Source: an uncultured Oscillospiraceae bacterium
GTDB taxonomy: Bacteria; Bacillota; Clostridia; Oscillospirales; Oscillospiraceae
DNA: 36,268 nt
Assembly: GCA_910587645.1 (NCBI GenBank)
Contig: CAJUNA010000043.1
Span: forward strand, 1-36,268
Direction: 5' to 3'
Of the stretch, positions 7,245-14,827 are shown in pieces (within the stretch, counting starts at the first letter, position 1; each line of letters opens with the position of its first letter). The notes beneath the pieces were generated by a model. That model saw only the letters and a list, made by a program, of their open reading frames with translations. It ran no database searches and was not told the DNA's origin. Made by a program: the position numbers and the translations under genes.

Positions 7245-8504
7245 ATGAGCCAAGACGACCGCTATAGAACCACAAGCTGGGACGGCGATGAGGTCTCCCG
7301 CCGGGCTCCCAGCGAGCCGGACCGCCAGCCGGAGCGTTCCGCGCCGAAGAAAAAGAAGAAGCGCCGGAAAAAGCGCACCAATCCCCTGCTGGCGCTGCTG
7401 CTGTGGCTGGCGATCGTGGCCACCAGCTCCGCCATTTTTGCCGCTGTAGGCTGGATGTTGGCCAACGACTTTGCCGCGCTAAACAAGCCCCCCATGGAAA
7501 CCACCTTCCAGGTCACCGAGGATTTTGTCTCGGAGGTTGTCCAGGAGAAGCAGGAGAACGGCCAGACCAAGGAGGTCACCCACTACGACATGGAAAAGGT
7601 GGCCGCCGCGCTGAAGGAAGCGGGCCTGATTGAGTATGAGTGGTTTTTCCGCCTGTTCGCCTGGTTCTACCACGCCGACACCAAGGTGAGCCAGGGTGCC
7701 TTCCTGCTGAATACGGAGATGGACTACATGGCCCTGATCCGCAGCATGCGCACTACCGGCGGCAAAACGGAGACCGTTGACATCACTATCCCCGAGGGCT
7801 ACAACGTCAAGCAGATCATTGAGCTTCTCGCGGAAAACGGCGTTGGCACGGTAGAGGATTTGACAGAGACCGCGTCCAGCTACGAATTTGACGAGTACGT
7901 TTTCGTAGACAACGAAAACCTGGGTTCCGTCAGCCGCCTGGAGGGCTACCTGTTCCCGGACACCTATCAATTCTATGTGGGCGCCCGCACGGAACTGGCC
8001 TTTGACTCCATGCTCAGCAACTTCAACAAAAAGGTATACGGCAACGATGAGCTGGAAGAGCTGCTTGAAACATCCCCCTACAAGTTTGAGGAAATCATTG
8101 CTATCGCCTCCCTGATCGAAAAGGAGACCGATGGCTCTGACCGCTCTGACATCTCCTCGGTTATCCATAACCGCCTGGAGAACACCGGTGAGACGGGCAA
8201 CCTGCTGCAAATCGACGCGTCCCTGGTTTACGCCGCCGGCCGCCCCATCACCCAAGAGGACTATGCCACCCTGGACAGCCCCTACAACCTCTACCAGCAC
8301 ACGGGGCTGCCTCCCACGCCCATCGCCAACCCCGGCCTTGCCTCCATCAAGGCGGCGCTGAGTCCGGCGGACACCAATTATTATTTCTACGTTCTCAACC
8401 CGGAGACGAAGAAGCACGTATTCAGCGAAACCCTGGCCCAGCATAACAAGGCTGTGGCAGCAGCCGCGGAAGCCGCCTCCCGGATCGCGGCGTCAGAGGG
8501 TTAA
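7245..8504 (+). CDS. mltG: Endolytic murein transglycosylase MltG (YceG-like)
   Basis: This 419-residue enzyme cuts nascent peptidoglycan glycan strands at the membrane surface. A charged cytoplasmic N-terminus with Lys/Arg clusters (35-44) precedes one transmembrane segment at about 47-71. The YceG domain follows, with TVDITIPEGYNVKQI, RLEGYLFPDTYQF and ASLIEKETDGSDR. Glu292 aligns with the catalytic Glu of the E. coli enzyme. LPPTPIANPGLASIKAA is the conserved C-terminal motif. The ATG at 7245 has AAAGGA at 7231-7236. The following U32 gene starts 7 bases after its stop; the same neighbourhood (yrrL with yrrN/yrrO) is known from Bacillus subtilis. Confidence 0.93.
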   Translation: MSQDDRYRTTSWDGDEVSRRAPSEPDRQPERSAPKKKKKRRKKRTNPLLALLLWLAIVATSSAIFAAVGWMLANDFAALNKPPMETTFQVTEDFVSEVVQEKQENGQTKEVTHYDMEKVAAALKEAGLIEYEWFFRLFAWFYHADTKVSQGAFLLNTEMDYMALIRSMRTTGGKTETVDITIPEGYNVKQIIELLAENGVGTVEDLTETASSYEFDEYVFVDNENLGSVSRLEGYLFPDTYQFYVGARTELAFDSMLSNFNKKVYGNDELEELLETSPYKFEEIIAIASLIEKETDGSDRSDISSVIHNRLENTGETGNLLQIDASLVYAAGRPITQEDYATLDSPYNLYQHTGLPPTPIANPGLASIKAALSPADTNYYFYVLNPETKKHVFSETLAQHNKAVAAAAEAASRIAASEG

Positions 8505-8511
8505 GCGCACC

Positions 8512-9741
8512 ATGGAAGCGAGAAAGAAACCCGAACTGCTCTCTCCCGCCGGGGACATGGAGCGTTTGCGGATGGCGGTATTATACGGCGCGGACGCAGT
8601 ATACCTGGCAGGCGAAAGCTTTGGCATGCGTTCCTTCGCCGGGAACTTCACCGGCGAAGCCCTGCCGGAAGCGGTGCGTTTCGCCCACGCCCACGGCGTC
8701 CGGGTGCATGTAACAGTCAACACCATGCCCCGCAGTGAGGAAGTAGACCGGCTTCCGGTATGGCTGGAACTGGTAAACGATGCGGGCGTAGACGCCCTGA
8801 TCGCGGCGGATCTGGGGACGTTCACCCTGGCAGGCCGCTACGCCCCCCGCTGTGAGCGCCACGTTTCCACCCAAGTCAGCGTAGCCAACTACGCCGCCGC
8901 CCAAGCCTGGTACGACTTAGGGGCGAAGCGGGTGATCCTGGCCCGGGAACTGAGCCTGGAAGAGATCCGAGAGATCCGGGCCCGGACGCCCCGGGATCTG
9001 GAACTGGAGGCCTTTGTCCACGGCGCGATGTGTGTCAGCTACAGCGGGCGCTGCCTGTTATCGAACTATATGACAGGCAGGGACAGCAACCGGGGGGCCT
9101 GCGCCCAGCCCTGCCGGTATCAGTACTATCTCATGGAAGAAAAGCGCCCCGGCGAATATTTCCCTGTCTTTGAGGACGAAAAGGGCACATATATCATGAA
9201 TTCCCGGGACATGTGCATGATCGACCACGTAGATGACCTTATCAGCGCAGGTCTCTCCAGCCTGAAAATCGAGGGACGCGCCAAAAGCGCCTATTACGCC
9301 GCCATCGTCACCGGCGCGTACCGCCACGTCATTGATGACGTATGGGCAGGCCGTACGCCAGATCCCATCTGGCGGGAGGAAGTAGAGAAAGTAAGCCACC
9401 GCCACTACGCCACCGGCTTCTACTACGGCCCACCGGGCCAGTACCTGGAAAACGCCCGGTACATCCGGGAGTGGCAGGTAGTTGCCTTAGTGGAGGAGTG
9501 CGATGAAACAGGCCTGGCCACTCTGACCCTGCGCAACAAATTCTGCGCCGGAGATGAGCTGGAGGCAGTCGGCCCGGACAGAAAACCCTTCGCCTTCCAG
9601 GCCCCTGTTATGGCCGATGGGGAGGGCCAGCCCTTAACAGAACCGAAAAACCCGCAGATGCGTTTTCAGATGCGCCTGCCCTGTCCGGTTCCCCCATGGA
9701 GCATCCTGCGCATTGCCCGGGACTTGTCCGCCAAGTCCTGA
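8512..9741 (+). CDS. trhP: U32 family protein, tRNA U34 hydroxylation type
   Basis: This 409-residue protein carries the U32 signature ExFxxGAMC at 166-174. Four cysteines, C174, C181, C197 and C201, sit in the pattern known to bind an iron-sulfur cluster in TrhP/RlhA. TrhP proteins act in prephenate-dependent formation of 5-hydroxyuridine at tRNA position 34; the family was earlier called collagenase-like peptidase. The N-terminal PELLSPAGDMERLRMAV and the segment SSLKIEGRAKSAYYAA are family hallmarks. Length matches the long TrhP form. It follows mltG closely. The assignment to TrhP rather than another U32 subgroup rests on size, cysteines and gene neighbourhood. Confidence 0.82.
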   Translation: MEARKKPELLSPAGDMERLRMAVLYGADAVYLAGESFGMRSFAGNFTGEALPEAVRFAHAHGVRVHVTVNTMPRSEEVDRLPVWLELVNDAGVDALIAADLGTFTLAGRYAPRCERHVSTQVSVANYAAAQAWYDLGAKRVILARELSLEEIREIRARTPRDLELEAFVHGAMCVSYSGRCLLSNYMTGRDSNRGACAQPCRYQYYLMEEKRPGEYFPVFEDEKGTYIMNSRDMCMIDHVDDLISAGLSSLKIEGRAKSAYYAAIVTGAYRHVIDDVWAGRTPDPIWREEVEKVSHRHYATGFYYGPPGQYLENARYIREWQVVALVEECDETGLATLTLRNKFCAGDELEAVGPDRKPFAFQAPVMADGEGQPLTEPKNPQMRFQMRLPCPVPPWSILRIARDLSAKS

Positions 9742-9771
9742 GGCCGCAGACAGAAAGGAGCGGAACCCCTC

Positions 9772-10866
9772 ATGAAAAAGATGAAACTGCCGCTGAAAAT
9801 CCTCCTGGGCGCGCTGGCACTGGTGCTTGTAGTGATCGCAGGCTACGTAGCCTACGTATTTGCCGCCTACTACCGCGTGGAGGACAACCAAATCCTGCCG
9901 GTAGTGGCGATGGACGGCGCGGACCGCGGCGAACTGACCGCCGGGGAGCTGTACCGGGTAGCGTCCTACAACATTGGCTTCGGGGCCTACAGCAACGACT
10001 ACAGCTTCTTCATGGACGGCGGCAAGGAGAGCCGCGCCCGCTCCCCGGAAGCAGTCCGGGAAAATGTGACGGGCGCTATGGAGACAGTAGCCGCCATCGC
10101 GCCCCAGTTCCTTCTGCTGCAAGAGGTAGACATTGATGGGACCCGGAGCTGGCATGTCAACGAGTTAGAGCAGGTGATCGACCCCCAGTCCGGCGGCCTG
10201 TTTGTCAACCGCACCTTCGCCCAGAATTACGACAGCCCTTATCTGTTCTGGCCGCTGCTGGAGCCCCACGGCGCCAACCGGGCAGGCCAGGTCACCTGTT
10301 CCGCCTTTCCCATTATCTCAGCCCTCCGCCGCCAGCTTCCCATAGAGGAGGGCTTTATGAAACTTATCGACTGTGACCGCTGTTACTCAGTCCAGCGCAT
10401 CCCCCTGGCAGGGGGGAACCGGGAACTGGTACTGTACAACCTGCACCTCTCTGCCTACACCTCCGATGGGACAATCGCGGAAGAGCAGTTAGCCATGCTG
10501 TTCACCGACATGCTCGCGGAGTACAACCAGGGCAACTACACTATCGCCGGTGGGGATTTTAACAAGGACCTGCTGGGCAATTCGTCAGAGATATTTGGTG
10601 TTTCCGGCCCGGCCTACACCTGGGCGCAGCCCATCCCGGCATCCCTGATTCCCGAGGGGCTGGCCATTGTGGCTCCCTTTGACGAAGAAAAGCCCGTAGC
10701 CTCCTGCCGTAACGCGGACCGTCCCTATGGCCCGGATAACTACCGCGTCACGGTAGACGGCTTCATTGTCTCCGCCAACATAGACGTCCGCAAGGCCCAG
10801 GTCTGGGAGACTGGCTTCCGTTGGAGCGACCACAACCCTGTGTTCATGGATTTCATCTTACAGTAA
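9772..10866 (+). CDS. Membrane-anchored endonuclease/exonuclease/phosphatase family protein
   Basis: This 364-residue protein has an N-terminal transmembrane anchor (about 9-31), and the rest is an EEP (DNase I-like) domain outside the membrane. Visible motifs are ASYNIGFG (N67), LLLQEVDID (E118, metal ligand), YNLHLSAY, IAGGDFNKD, VDGFIVS and WSDHNPVF (D353, H354, catalytic). These residues support an active metal-dependent phosphoesterase. The substrate may be a nucleic acid, phosphoinositol or lipid headgroup and cannot be read from the sequence. AGAAAGGAG at 9752-9760 supports ATG 9772. It ends at a strong terminator and is likely the last gene of the mltG unit. Confidence 0.82.
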   Translation: MKKMKLPLKILLGALALVLVVIAGYVAYVFAAYYRVEDNQILPVVAMDGADRGELTAGELYRVASYNIGFGAYSNDYSFFMDGGKESRARSPEAVRENVTGAMETVAAIAPQFLLLQEVDIDGTRSWHVNELEQVIDPQSGGLFVNRTFAQNYDSPYLFWPLLEPHGANRAGQVTCSAFPIISALRRQLPIEEGFMKLIDCDRCYSVQRIPLAGGNRELVLYNLHLSAYTSDGTIAEEQLAMLFTDMLAEYNQGNYTIAGGDFNKDLLGNSSEIFGVSGPAYTWAQPIPASLIPEGLAIVAPFDEEKPVASCRNADRPYGPDNYRVTVDGFIVSANIDVRKAQVWETGFRWSDHNPVFMDFILQ

Positions 10867-10871
10867 CCTCC

Positions 10872-10904
10872 GCCGCGCCGCCTGAAAAGGCAGCGCGGCT
10901 TTTT
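10872..10904 (+). terminator. Intrinsic terminator after the EEP gene
   Basis: GCCGCGC/GCGCGGC and GCC/GGC pairs (10872-10899, one C-A mismatch, loop TGAAAA) are followed by TTTTT at 10900-10904. Confidence 0.9.
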
Positions 10905-10923
10905 CCTAATTTGGGGACGCGGA

Positions 10924-10957
10924 ATGACAAAATCCCCCCAAGGACAGGTATTATACT
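10924..10957 (+). promoter_or_regulatory. spoIIG-type promoter with 22-base spacing and 0A-box-like sequences
   Basis: ATGACA (10924-10929) and TATACT (10952-10957) are 22 bases apart, the unusual spacing known for the Spo0A-activated spoIIG promoter of Bacillus subtilis. TGACAAA (10925-10931) overlaps the -35 and resembles a 0A box (TGNCGAA); TGTCCAA (10963-10969) is another one-mismatch candidate. GGACAGG/CCTGTCC (10942-10948 and 10961-10967) flanks the -10. Alternatively TATTAT (10949-10954) could serve as -10 with 19-base spacing. Confidence 0.65.
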
Positions 10958-10982
10958 ATCCCTGTCCAAAGGGGGTAACGCC

Positions 10983-11849
10983 ATGGTGGTCTATTTAGAT
11001 ATCGCGTTTATTCTGAACTGTCTCTCCGATGCGGCCGCGCTGTACGCCGTTGGCCGTCTCTCTGGCCTGACGCTGGAAAACAAGCGCCTGCTGGCGGCAT
11101 CGCTGCTGGGAGGTACATACGGTGCGCTGTGTGCGCTTCCGGGTTTCGTGTCCGCGTCCTCCTTCATCATGCAGATAGCGGTGGCGGCAGTCCTGGTCCG
11201 GCTTGCCTTCGGCAGGCGGGAAACCTTTTTACGGCTGGTGCTGTTATTTTTCATCCTATCCTGTGCCCTGGCGGGGGCCTTGGTAGCGGCGGGGCGCCTA
11301 TTGCAGGAAAACGGCGGCCTGCCATCCTTAGCCGCCCTGAACTGGAAAGTATTTTTCCTGGCAGGCGGCGGCTGTTTCGTGATTTTATCGGTAGTTTTCC
11401 GCGGCGGTGCCCGCCACGGCGCGTCCGGCCAGCTATACCGCTGCAAACTGACCCGCCAGGGCCGCACCGCGTCCTTCACAGCCCTGTTGGATACCGGCAG
11501 CACCCTCACCGATGGCCTGACAGGCCGCCCGGTACTGACGGTCCACTGGACGGCCCTGTCGCCGCTGTGGACACCGGAGGAACAGGAAGCCCTCTCCCGC
11601 CTGGAGACAGAGGGCGCGGCCAACTGCCTGGAGAAGCTGGGCAAAGGCTTCCGTCTGCTGCCCTACCAGGCGGTAGGGGTCCGCAGCGGCCTGCTGTTGT
11701 GCTTCCGCCCGGACAGCGCGTCCCTGGACGGCAGGCCCCTAGGCCCCATCACGGCAGCCCTGTCCCCCACGCCTGTCTCCGATGGCGGCGGCTACGCCGC
11801 CCTGTGGGGCGGAGAAACCGGAAGGGAGGGCGGATGTCATGCGGCATAA
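10983..11849 (+). CDS. spoIIGA: SpoIIGA, membrane protease that activates pro-SigE
   Basis: This 288-residue protein is the sporulation aspartic protease that processes pro-SigE in the mother cell after a signal from the forespore. The N-terminal half (to about 138) is hydrophobic with several membrane segments. The C-terminal half contains TALLDTGSTLTD with the single catalytic Asp at 170, followed by GRPVLTV. The start at 10983 has AAAGGGGG upstream; the longer open frame begins inside the preceding EEP gene. The gene overlaps sigE by 11 bases, the usual coupled arrangement. Confidence 0.93.
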   Translation: MVVYLDIAFILNCLSDAAALYAVGRLSGLTLENKRLLAASLLGGTYGALCALPGFVSASSFIMQIAVAAVLVRLAFGRRETFLRLVLLFFILSCALAGALVAAGRLLQENGGLPSLAALNWKVFFLAGGGCFVILSVVFRGGARHGASGQLYRCKLTRQGRTASFTALLDTGSTLTDGLTGRPVLTVHWTALSPLWTPEEQEALSRLETEGAANCLEKLGKGFRLLPYQAVGVRSGLLLCFRPDSASLDGRPLGPITAALSPTPVSDGGGYAALWGGETGREGGCHAA

Positions 11850-12552
11850 GCTTTGGGCGGTTCTGAGCCGCCTATTAGCCCGTCTCGGGCTGGTTTTACC
11901 CGGAAAGCTGCAATACATCGGCGGCAGCGACACCCTCCCCCCGCCGCTGACCCGGGAGGAGGAAGCGGAAGTCCTGGCCCGCCTGGACGCGGGGGAGGAG
12001 GAATCCCGTCAAATCCTCATTGAGCGCAACCTCCGCTTGGTCGTCTACATTGCCCGCCGGTTTGAGAACACAGGCATCAACATAGAGGATCTCATTTCCA
12101 TTGGGGCCATCGGCCTGATCAAGTCGGTAAACACCTACCGCACGGACAAGAACATCAAGCTGGCCACCTACGCGTCCCGCTGCATAGAGAACGAAATCCT
12201 GATGTACCTCCGCAAAAACGCGTCCCAGCGGGGCGAAGTGAGCCTGGACGAACCGCTCAACACCGACTGGGACGGCAACGAACTGCTGCTCAGCGACGTC
12301 CTGGGCACTGACGCGGACACCGTTATGCGGCCCATCGAGGACGATGTAGACCGCCAGCTTCTCACCGCCGCCATTGCCAAGCTGAGCCAGCGGGAGCGTG
12401 AAATCATCACCCTCCGCTTCGGCCTGGGCGGGGGCCGGGAGCAGACCCAGAAGGAGGTAGCCGATAAGCTGGGCATCTCCCAATCCTACATCTCCCGCCT
12501 GGAGAAGCGCATCATCAACCGTCTCAAACGGGAAATCCTAAAAATGAGCTGA
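11839..12552 (+). CDS. sigE: RNA polymerase sporulation sigma factor SigE (pro-form)
   Basis: This 237-residue protein is the mother-cell-specific sigma factor. ERNLRLVVYIARRFENTG and IEDLISIGAIGLIKSV are region 2 hallmarks, LATYASRCIENEILMYLR is the core-binding and -10 recognition part, and DWDGNELLLSDVLGTD is SigE-typical. Region 4 has GISQSYISRLEKRI. The N-terminal 25-30 residues (hydrophobic and basic, ending before YIGGSDTLPPPL) correspond to the pro-sequence removed by SpoIIGA. ATG 11839 lies inside the end of spoIIGA with a GGGAGGG-like site. The sigG gene that usually follows is absent; a hairpin and a convergent radical SAM gene follow instead. Confidence 0.96.
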   Translation: MRHKLWAVLSRLLARLGLVLPGKLQYIGGSDTLPPPLTREEEAEVLARLDAGEEESRQILIERNLRLVVYIARRFENTGINIEDLISIGAIGLIKSVNTYRTDKNIKLATYASRCIENEILMYLRKNASQRGEVSLDEPLNTDWDGNELLLSDVLGTDADTVMRPIEDDVDRQLLTAAIAKLSQREREIITLRFGLGGGREQTQKEVADKLGISQSYISRLEKRIINRLKREILKMS

Positions 12553-12574
12553 AAAGCCTTTCACAGGCATTCAC

Positions 12575-12606
12575 GCCGGAGGGCTGGCATTTGCCAGCCC
12601 TCCGGC
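12575..12606. terminator. Hairpin between convergent sigE and radical SAM genes
   Basis: A perfect 14-base inverted repeat (12575-12588 with 12593-12606) encloses a four-base loop. It lacks a T-run on either strand and probably separates the two convergent transcripts. Confidence 0.6.
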
Positions 12607-12612
12607 TGCGTG

Positions 12613-13722
12613 TTAAATCCCATTCAAATCCCCATCCAGCCAAGTATCGGTTTCCCGCAGCGTTTTTGTAAACGGCCGCGCCATATCGGCGTCGTCCTTG
12701 CTTTGATGGAACTTAAAGACCGTCTGCCCATCGGGCAGCGTACAAAGGATCTCAATTTTCCCCCTGGGGTGGCTCATGGCGTACCGGACGGACTTCCCGA
12801 ACCCATTCTGCCTGGCCTTGGCAGCGTCCACGATCCGGATGCCCTCCTCAATGGGCACTTGGAACCGCTCCTTAACCCCCGTCACAGGCCTGCACTGGAA
12901 GATGTAGTAGGGCGCGACCCCCACCCTGGTCAACCCTCTGAGCAGCGCCCCCAAGGTTTTCCCATCATCATTGACGCCCCGCAGCAGCACCGTCTGGTTG
13001 CGCACCTGGACGCCCCGCTCAATCATCGCCCGGATGGCCTGGACGGCCTGCTCTGTCAGCTCTCTCGGATGGTTGAACTGCGTCACCAAATACAGCGCCT
13101 TTTTCTGCCCGTAGTGGGCAAACATATCCAAAAATTCCTGGTCGCCATAGATCCGCTCCGGCAGCGTCACAGGCACCCTGGATCCGAACCGGATGAAGTC
13201 CAGCCTGGGGATAGCGGTCAGCTCCTCCAGATACCGCCGGATGATGGCGTTAGAGTTAATCAGCGCGTCCCCGCCGGTAATGAGGATATTGGTCACATCG
13301 TCATGCGCTTTCACATAAGCCACGGCCTCATCCACCCGCCGGTTTAGTTCATCCTCATTCAGGCCCACCATTCGTTTCCTGAAGCAGTGGCGGCAATACA
13401 TAGCGCACTGGTTCGTACTCAGTAGGAGCACCGTCTGCGCGTACTTATGCTGCAAGCCCTCCAGCTTGGTGTTGGACGCCTCCCCGCTGGTATCAAAGGA
13501 TCCACCGGGGTCAAATTCATCCAGGGAAGGGACGCACATCCGCCCAATCGGATCCGCCGGATCCCCGGGGTCCACCAAGGACAAATAATAAGGTGTAATC
13601 ATCATTGGATACCGCCGTGCCACCTCAGCCCTCCTGGCGGTTTCCTCCTCCGTCCACCCAAAAACCGGCGCAAGCTCCTCCGCGCTCCTAACGCCCTTCC
13701 TCAATTCCTCCTGCCAGCTCAC
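12613..13722 (-). CDS. KamA-family radical SAM/PLP protein
   Basis: This 369-residue protein is related to lysine 2,3-aminomutase. The radical SAM cysteines are C106, C110 and C113 in CAMYCRHC. ITGGDAL follows, and K322 in HPRGKIEIL matches the PLP-binding Lys. In true lysine 2,3-aminomutase QCD supplies an Asp that recognises lysine; here it is QCR (R278), so lysine is probably not the substrate. The GTG at 13722 is chosen over TTG 13764 because AAAGGTGG lies 8 bases upstream and the protein then starts with the family-like SWQEEL. It lies downstream of a MarR regulator and may share its control. Confidence 0.85.
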   Translation of the reverse strand: MSWQEELRKGVRSAEELAPVFGWTEEETARRAEVARRYPMMITPYYLSLVDPGDPADPIGRMCVPSLDEFDPGGSFDTSGEASNTKLEGLQHKYAQTVLLLSTNQCAMYCRHCFRKRMVGLNEDELNRRVDEAVAYVKAHDDVTNILITGGDALINSNAIIRRYLEELTAIPRLDFIRFGSRVPVTLPERIYGDQEFLDMFAHYGQKKALYLVTQFNHPRELTEQAVQAIRAMIERGVQVRNQTVLLRGVNDDGKTLGALLRGLTRVGVAPYYIFQCRPVTGVKERFQVPIEEGIRIVDAAKARQNGFGKSVRYAMSHPRGKIEILCTLPDGQTVFKFHQSKDDADMARPFTKTLRETDTWLDGDLNGI

Positions 13723-13775
13723 CGCTGCCACCACCTTTCGATCAAACACGTACCCTGGCGGCAATCACCGCCCCA

Positions 13776-14249
13776 TCAAGACTCCCTCCGTTCCCTCACG
13801 AACCGTTTTTCCCAATCCACACTCAGCTTTTCCAGCAGCGCCTGTAGCGTCTGCTGTTCCTCCTCCGACAGGGCGGAAAACAGCTCCGCCCTGCGTTTCC
13901 GCACATGCTCCTCGTCCTGCCGGGCAAGCCATTCCCTGCCCTGCTGGGTAGGGGAGAGCAGGATTTTACGCCGGTCGGCGTCCGCCCTGTCTTTCGCCAC
14001 CAGCCCCTTGCCCTCCAATTTCGCGGCGATTTCGCTCATAGACCCAGGCTGGATGCCCAGCATCTCCTGCAAATCCCGCTGGCTCACCTGGCCCTGCTCG
14101 CAGAGGATCCGCAAGATCTTCGTCTGGCCCCGCCGCCTGCCCAGGCAGTAGGCCAGAAACCGCCCGCACCGTTCCAGCCAACCGGCCAGATCGTCCGCAG
14201 GCGCCTCCCGCCCATTCATCCCGCAGGCATGTGCTGAAAAGGTTTCCAT
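13776..14249 (-). CDS. MarR-family transcriptional regulator
   Basis: This 157-residue protein has a winged-helix domain. GQTKILRILCEQGQVSQRDL, MLGIQPGSMSEIAAKLEGKG (recognition helix) and the wing DRADADRRKILLSPT are typical of MarR proteins. The C-terminal helix (LSEEEQQTLQALLEKL) is the dimerisation part. The start at 14249 follows GGGAGGAG. Two palindromic sites flank its own promoter, so autoregulation is likely. The radical SAM gene begins 53 bases after its stop codon. The ligand is unknown. Confidence 0.88.
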   Translation of the reverse strand: METFSAHACGMNGREAPADDLAGWLERCGRFLAYCLGRRRGQTKILRILCEQGQVSQRDLQEMLGIQPGSMSEIAAKLEGKGLVAKDRADADRRKILLSPTQQGREWLARQDEEHVRKRRAELFSALSEEEQQTLQALLEKLSVDWEKRFVRERRES

Positions 14250-14271
14250 GATTTCTCCTCCCAAAGGTTCA

Positions 14272-14284
14272 TTAGGTGCCTTAA
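14272..14284. promoter_or_regulatory. Operator-like palindrome 1 of the MarR gene
   Basis: TTAGGTGCCTTAA lies just downstream of the -10 of the MarR promoter and is a near-palindrome matching the second site at 14311-14321 in inverted orientation. Confidence 0.6.
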
Positions 14285-14312
14285 TTTTACCAGTTCCTAC
14301 CTCAAAAGTCAA
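14284..14312 (-). promoter_or_regulatory. Promoter of the MarR gene
   Basis: On the minus strand TTGACT (14312-14307) and TAAAAT (14289-14284) are 17 bases apart. The promoter is bracketed by two copies of a TTAGG(T/C)(G/A)CCTT-type site. Confidence 0.8.
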
Positions 14313-14321
14313 GGTGCCTAA
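14311..14321. promoter_or_regulatory. Operator-like palindrome 2 of the MarR gene
   Basis: AAGGTGCCTAA overlaps the -35 region and is the same motif as the site at 14272-14284, on the opposite strand. Binding at both would cover the promoter. Confidence 0.6.
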
Positions 14322-14331
14322 CAAAATTTTC

Positions 14332-14374
14332 AAAAAAGGAAGTTCCCTGCGGAATCAAAAATTCCGCAGGGAAC
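14332..14374 (-). terminator. Intrinsic terminator of the ridA transcript
   Basis: A perfect 14-base inverted repeat (14361-14374 with 14342-14355, five-base loop) is followed on the minus strand by a T-rich run containing six T at 14337-14332. Confidence 0.9.
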
Positions 14375-14390
14375 CGGCACATATAACAGG

Positions 14391-14768
14391 CTATCTCACC
14401 GCGATGGCCTCAATCTCCACCAGCGCGTCCTTCGGCAGCCTGGCCACCTCCACGGCACTGCGGGCAGGCGGCTCGCTGGGGAAGAAGGAAGCGTAGACCT
14501 CGTTCATAGCGGCAAAGTCATTCATATCCTTCAAAAACACAGTCGTCTTGATGATATTTTCCATCCCCAGCCCGGCCTGCGCCAGCACGGCCTTTACATT
14601 TTCCAAAGACTGACGGGTTTGTCCGGCGATGCCGCCATCGGCAAATTGGCCGGTAGATACGTCAATAGGGAGCTGGCCGGAAGTAATGACGACGCTGCCG
14701 CCGTCCACGCCCTGGGAGTAGGGGCCGATTGCCGCGGGGGCGGCAGTAGTAGCAATAATCTTTTTCAC
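14391..14768 (-). CDS. ridA: RidA family enamine/imine deaminase
   Basis: This 125-residue protein is the usual length of RidA, which hydrolyses reactive 2-aminoacrylate-type intermediates from PLP enzymes to keto acids and ammonia. AIGPYSQGV near the N-terminus, SGQLPIDVSTG, TRQSLENVKAVLAQAG and the C-terminal EPPARSAVEVARLPKDALVEIEA region are family hallmarks, including the conserved Arg before SAVEV. The start is a GTG at 14768 with AAAGGAGG upstream. That Shine-Dalgarno lies in a perfect 12-base palindrome (14771-14782). It follows the PfkB kinase gene by about 60 bases on the same strand. Confidence 0.92.
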   Translation of the reverse strand: MKKIIATTAAPAAIGPYSQGVDGGSVVITSGQLPIDVSTGQFADGGIAGQTRQSLENVKAVLAQAGLGMENIIKTTVFLKDMNDFAAMNEVYASFFPSEPPARSAVEVARLPKDALVEIEAIAVR

Positions 14769-14827
14769 AGGGAGGATCCTCCTTTTAGAATAATTCCCCC
14801 TCATTTTACCAGCAAACAGGAAAAAGG

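Noticed and set aside
6949..7248. Gln/Pro-rich plus-strand frame opposite the Cys-rich gene.
   Set aside because: Low-complexity complement of CGC/AAC codons; no start signal. The minus strand has both a ribosome binding site and a terminator.
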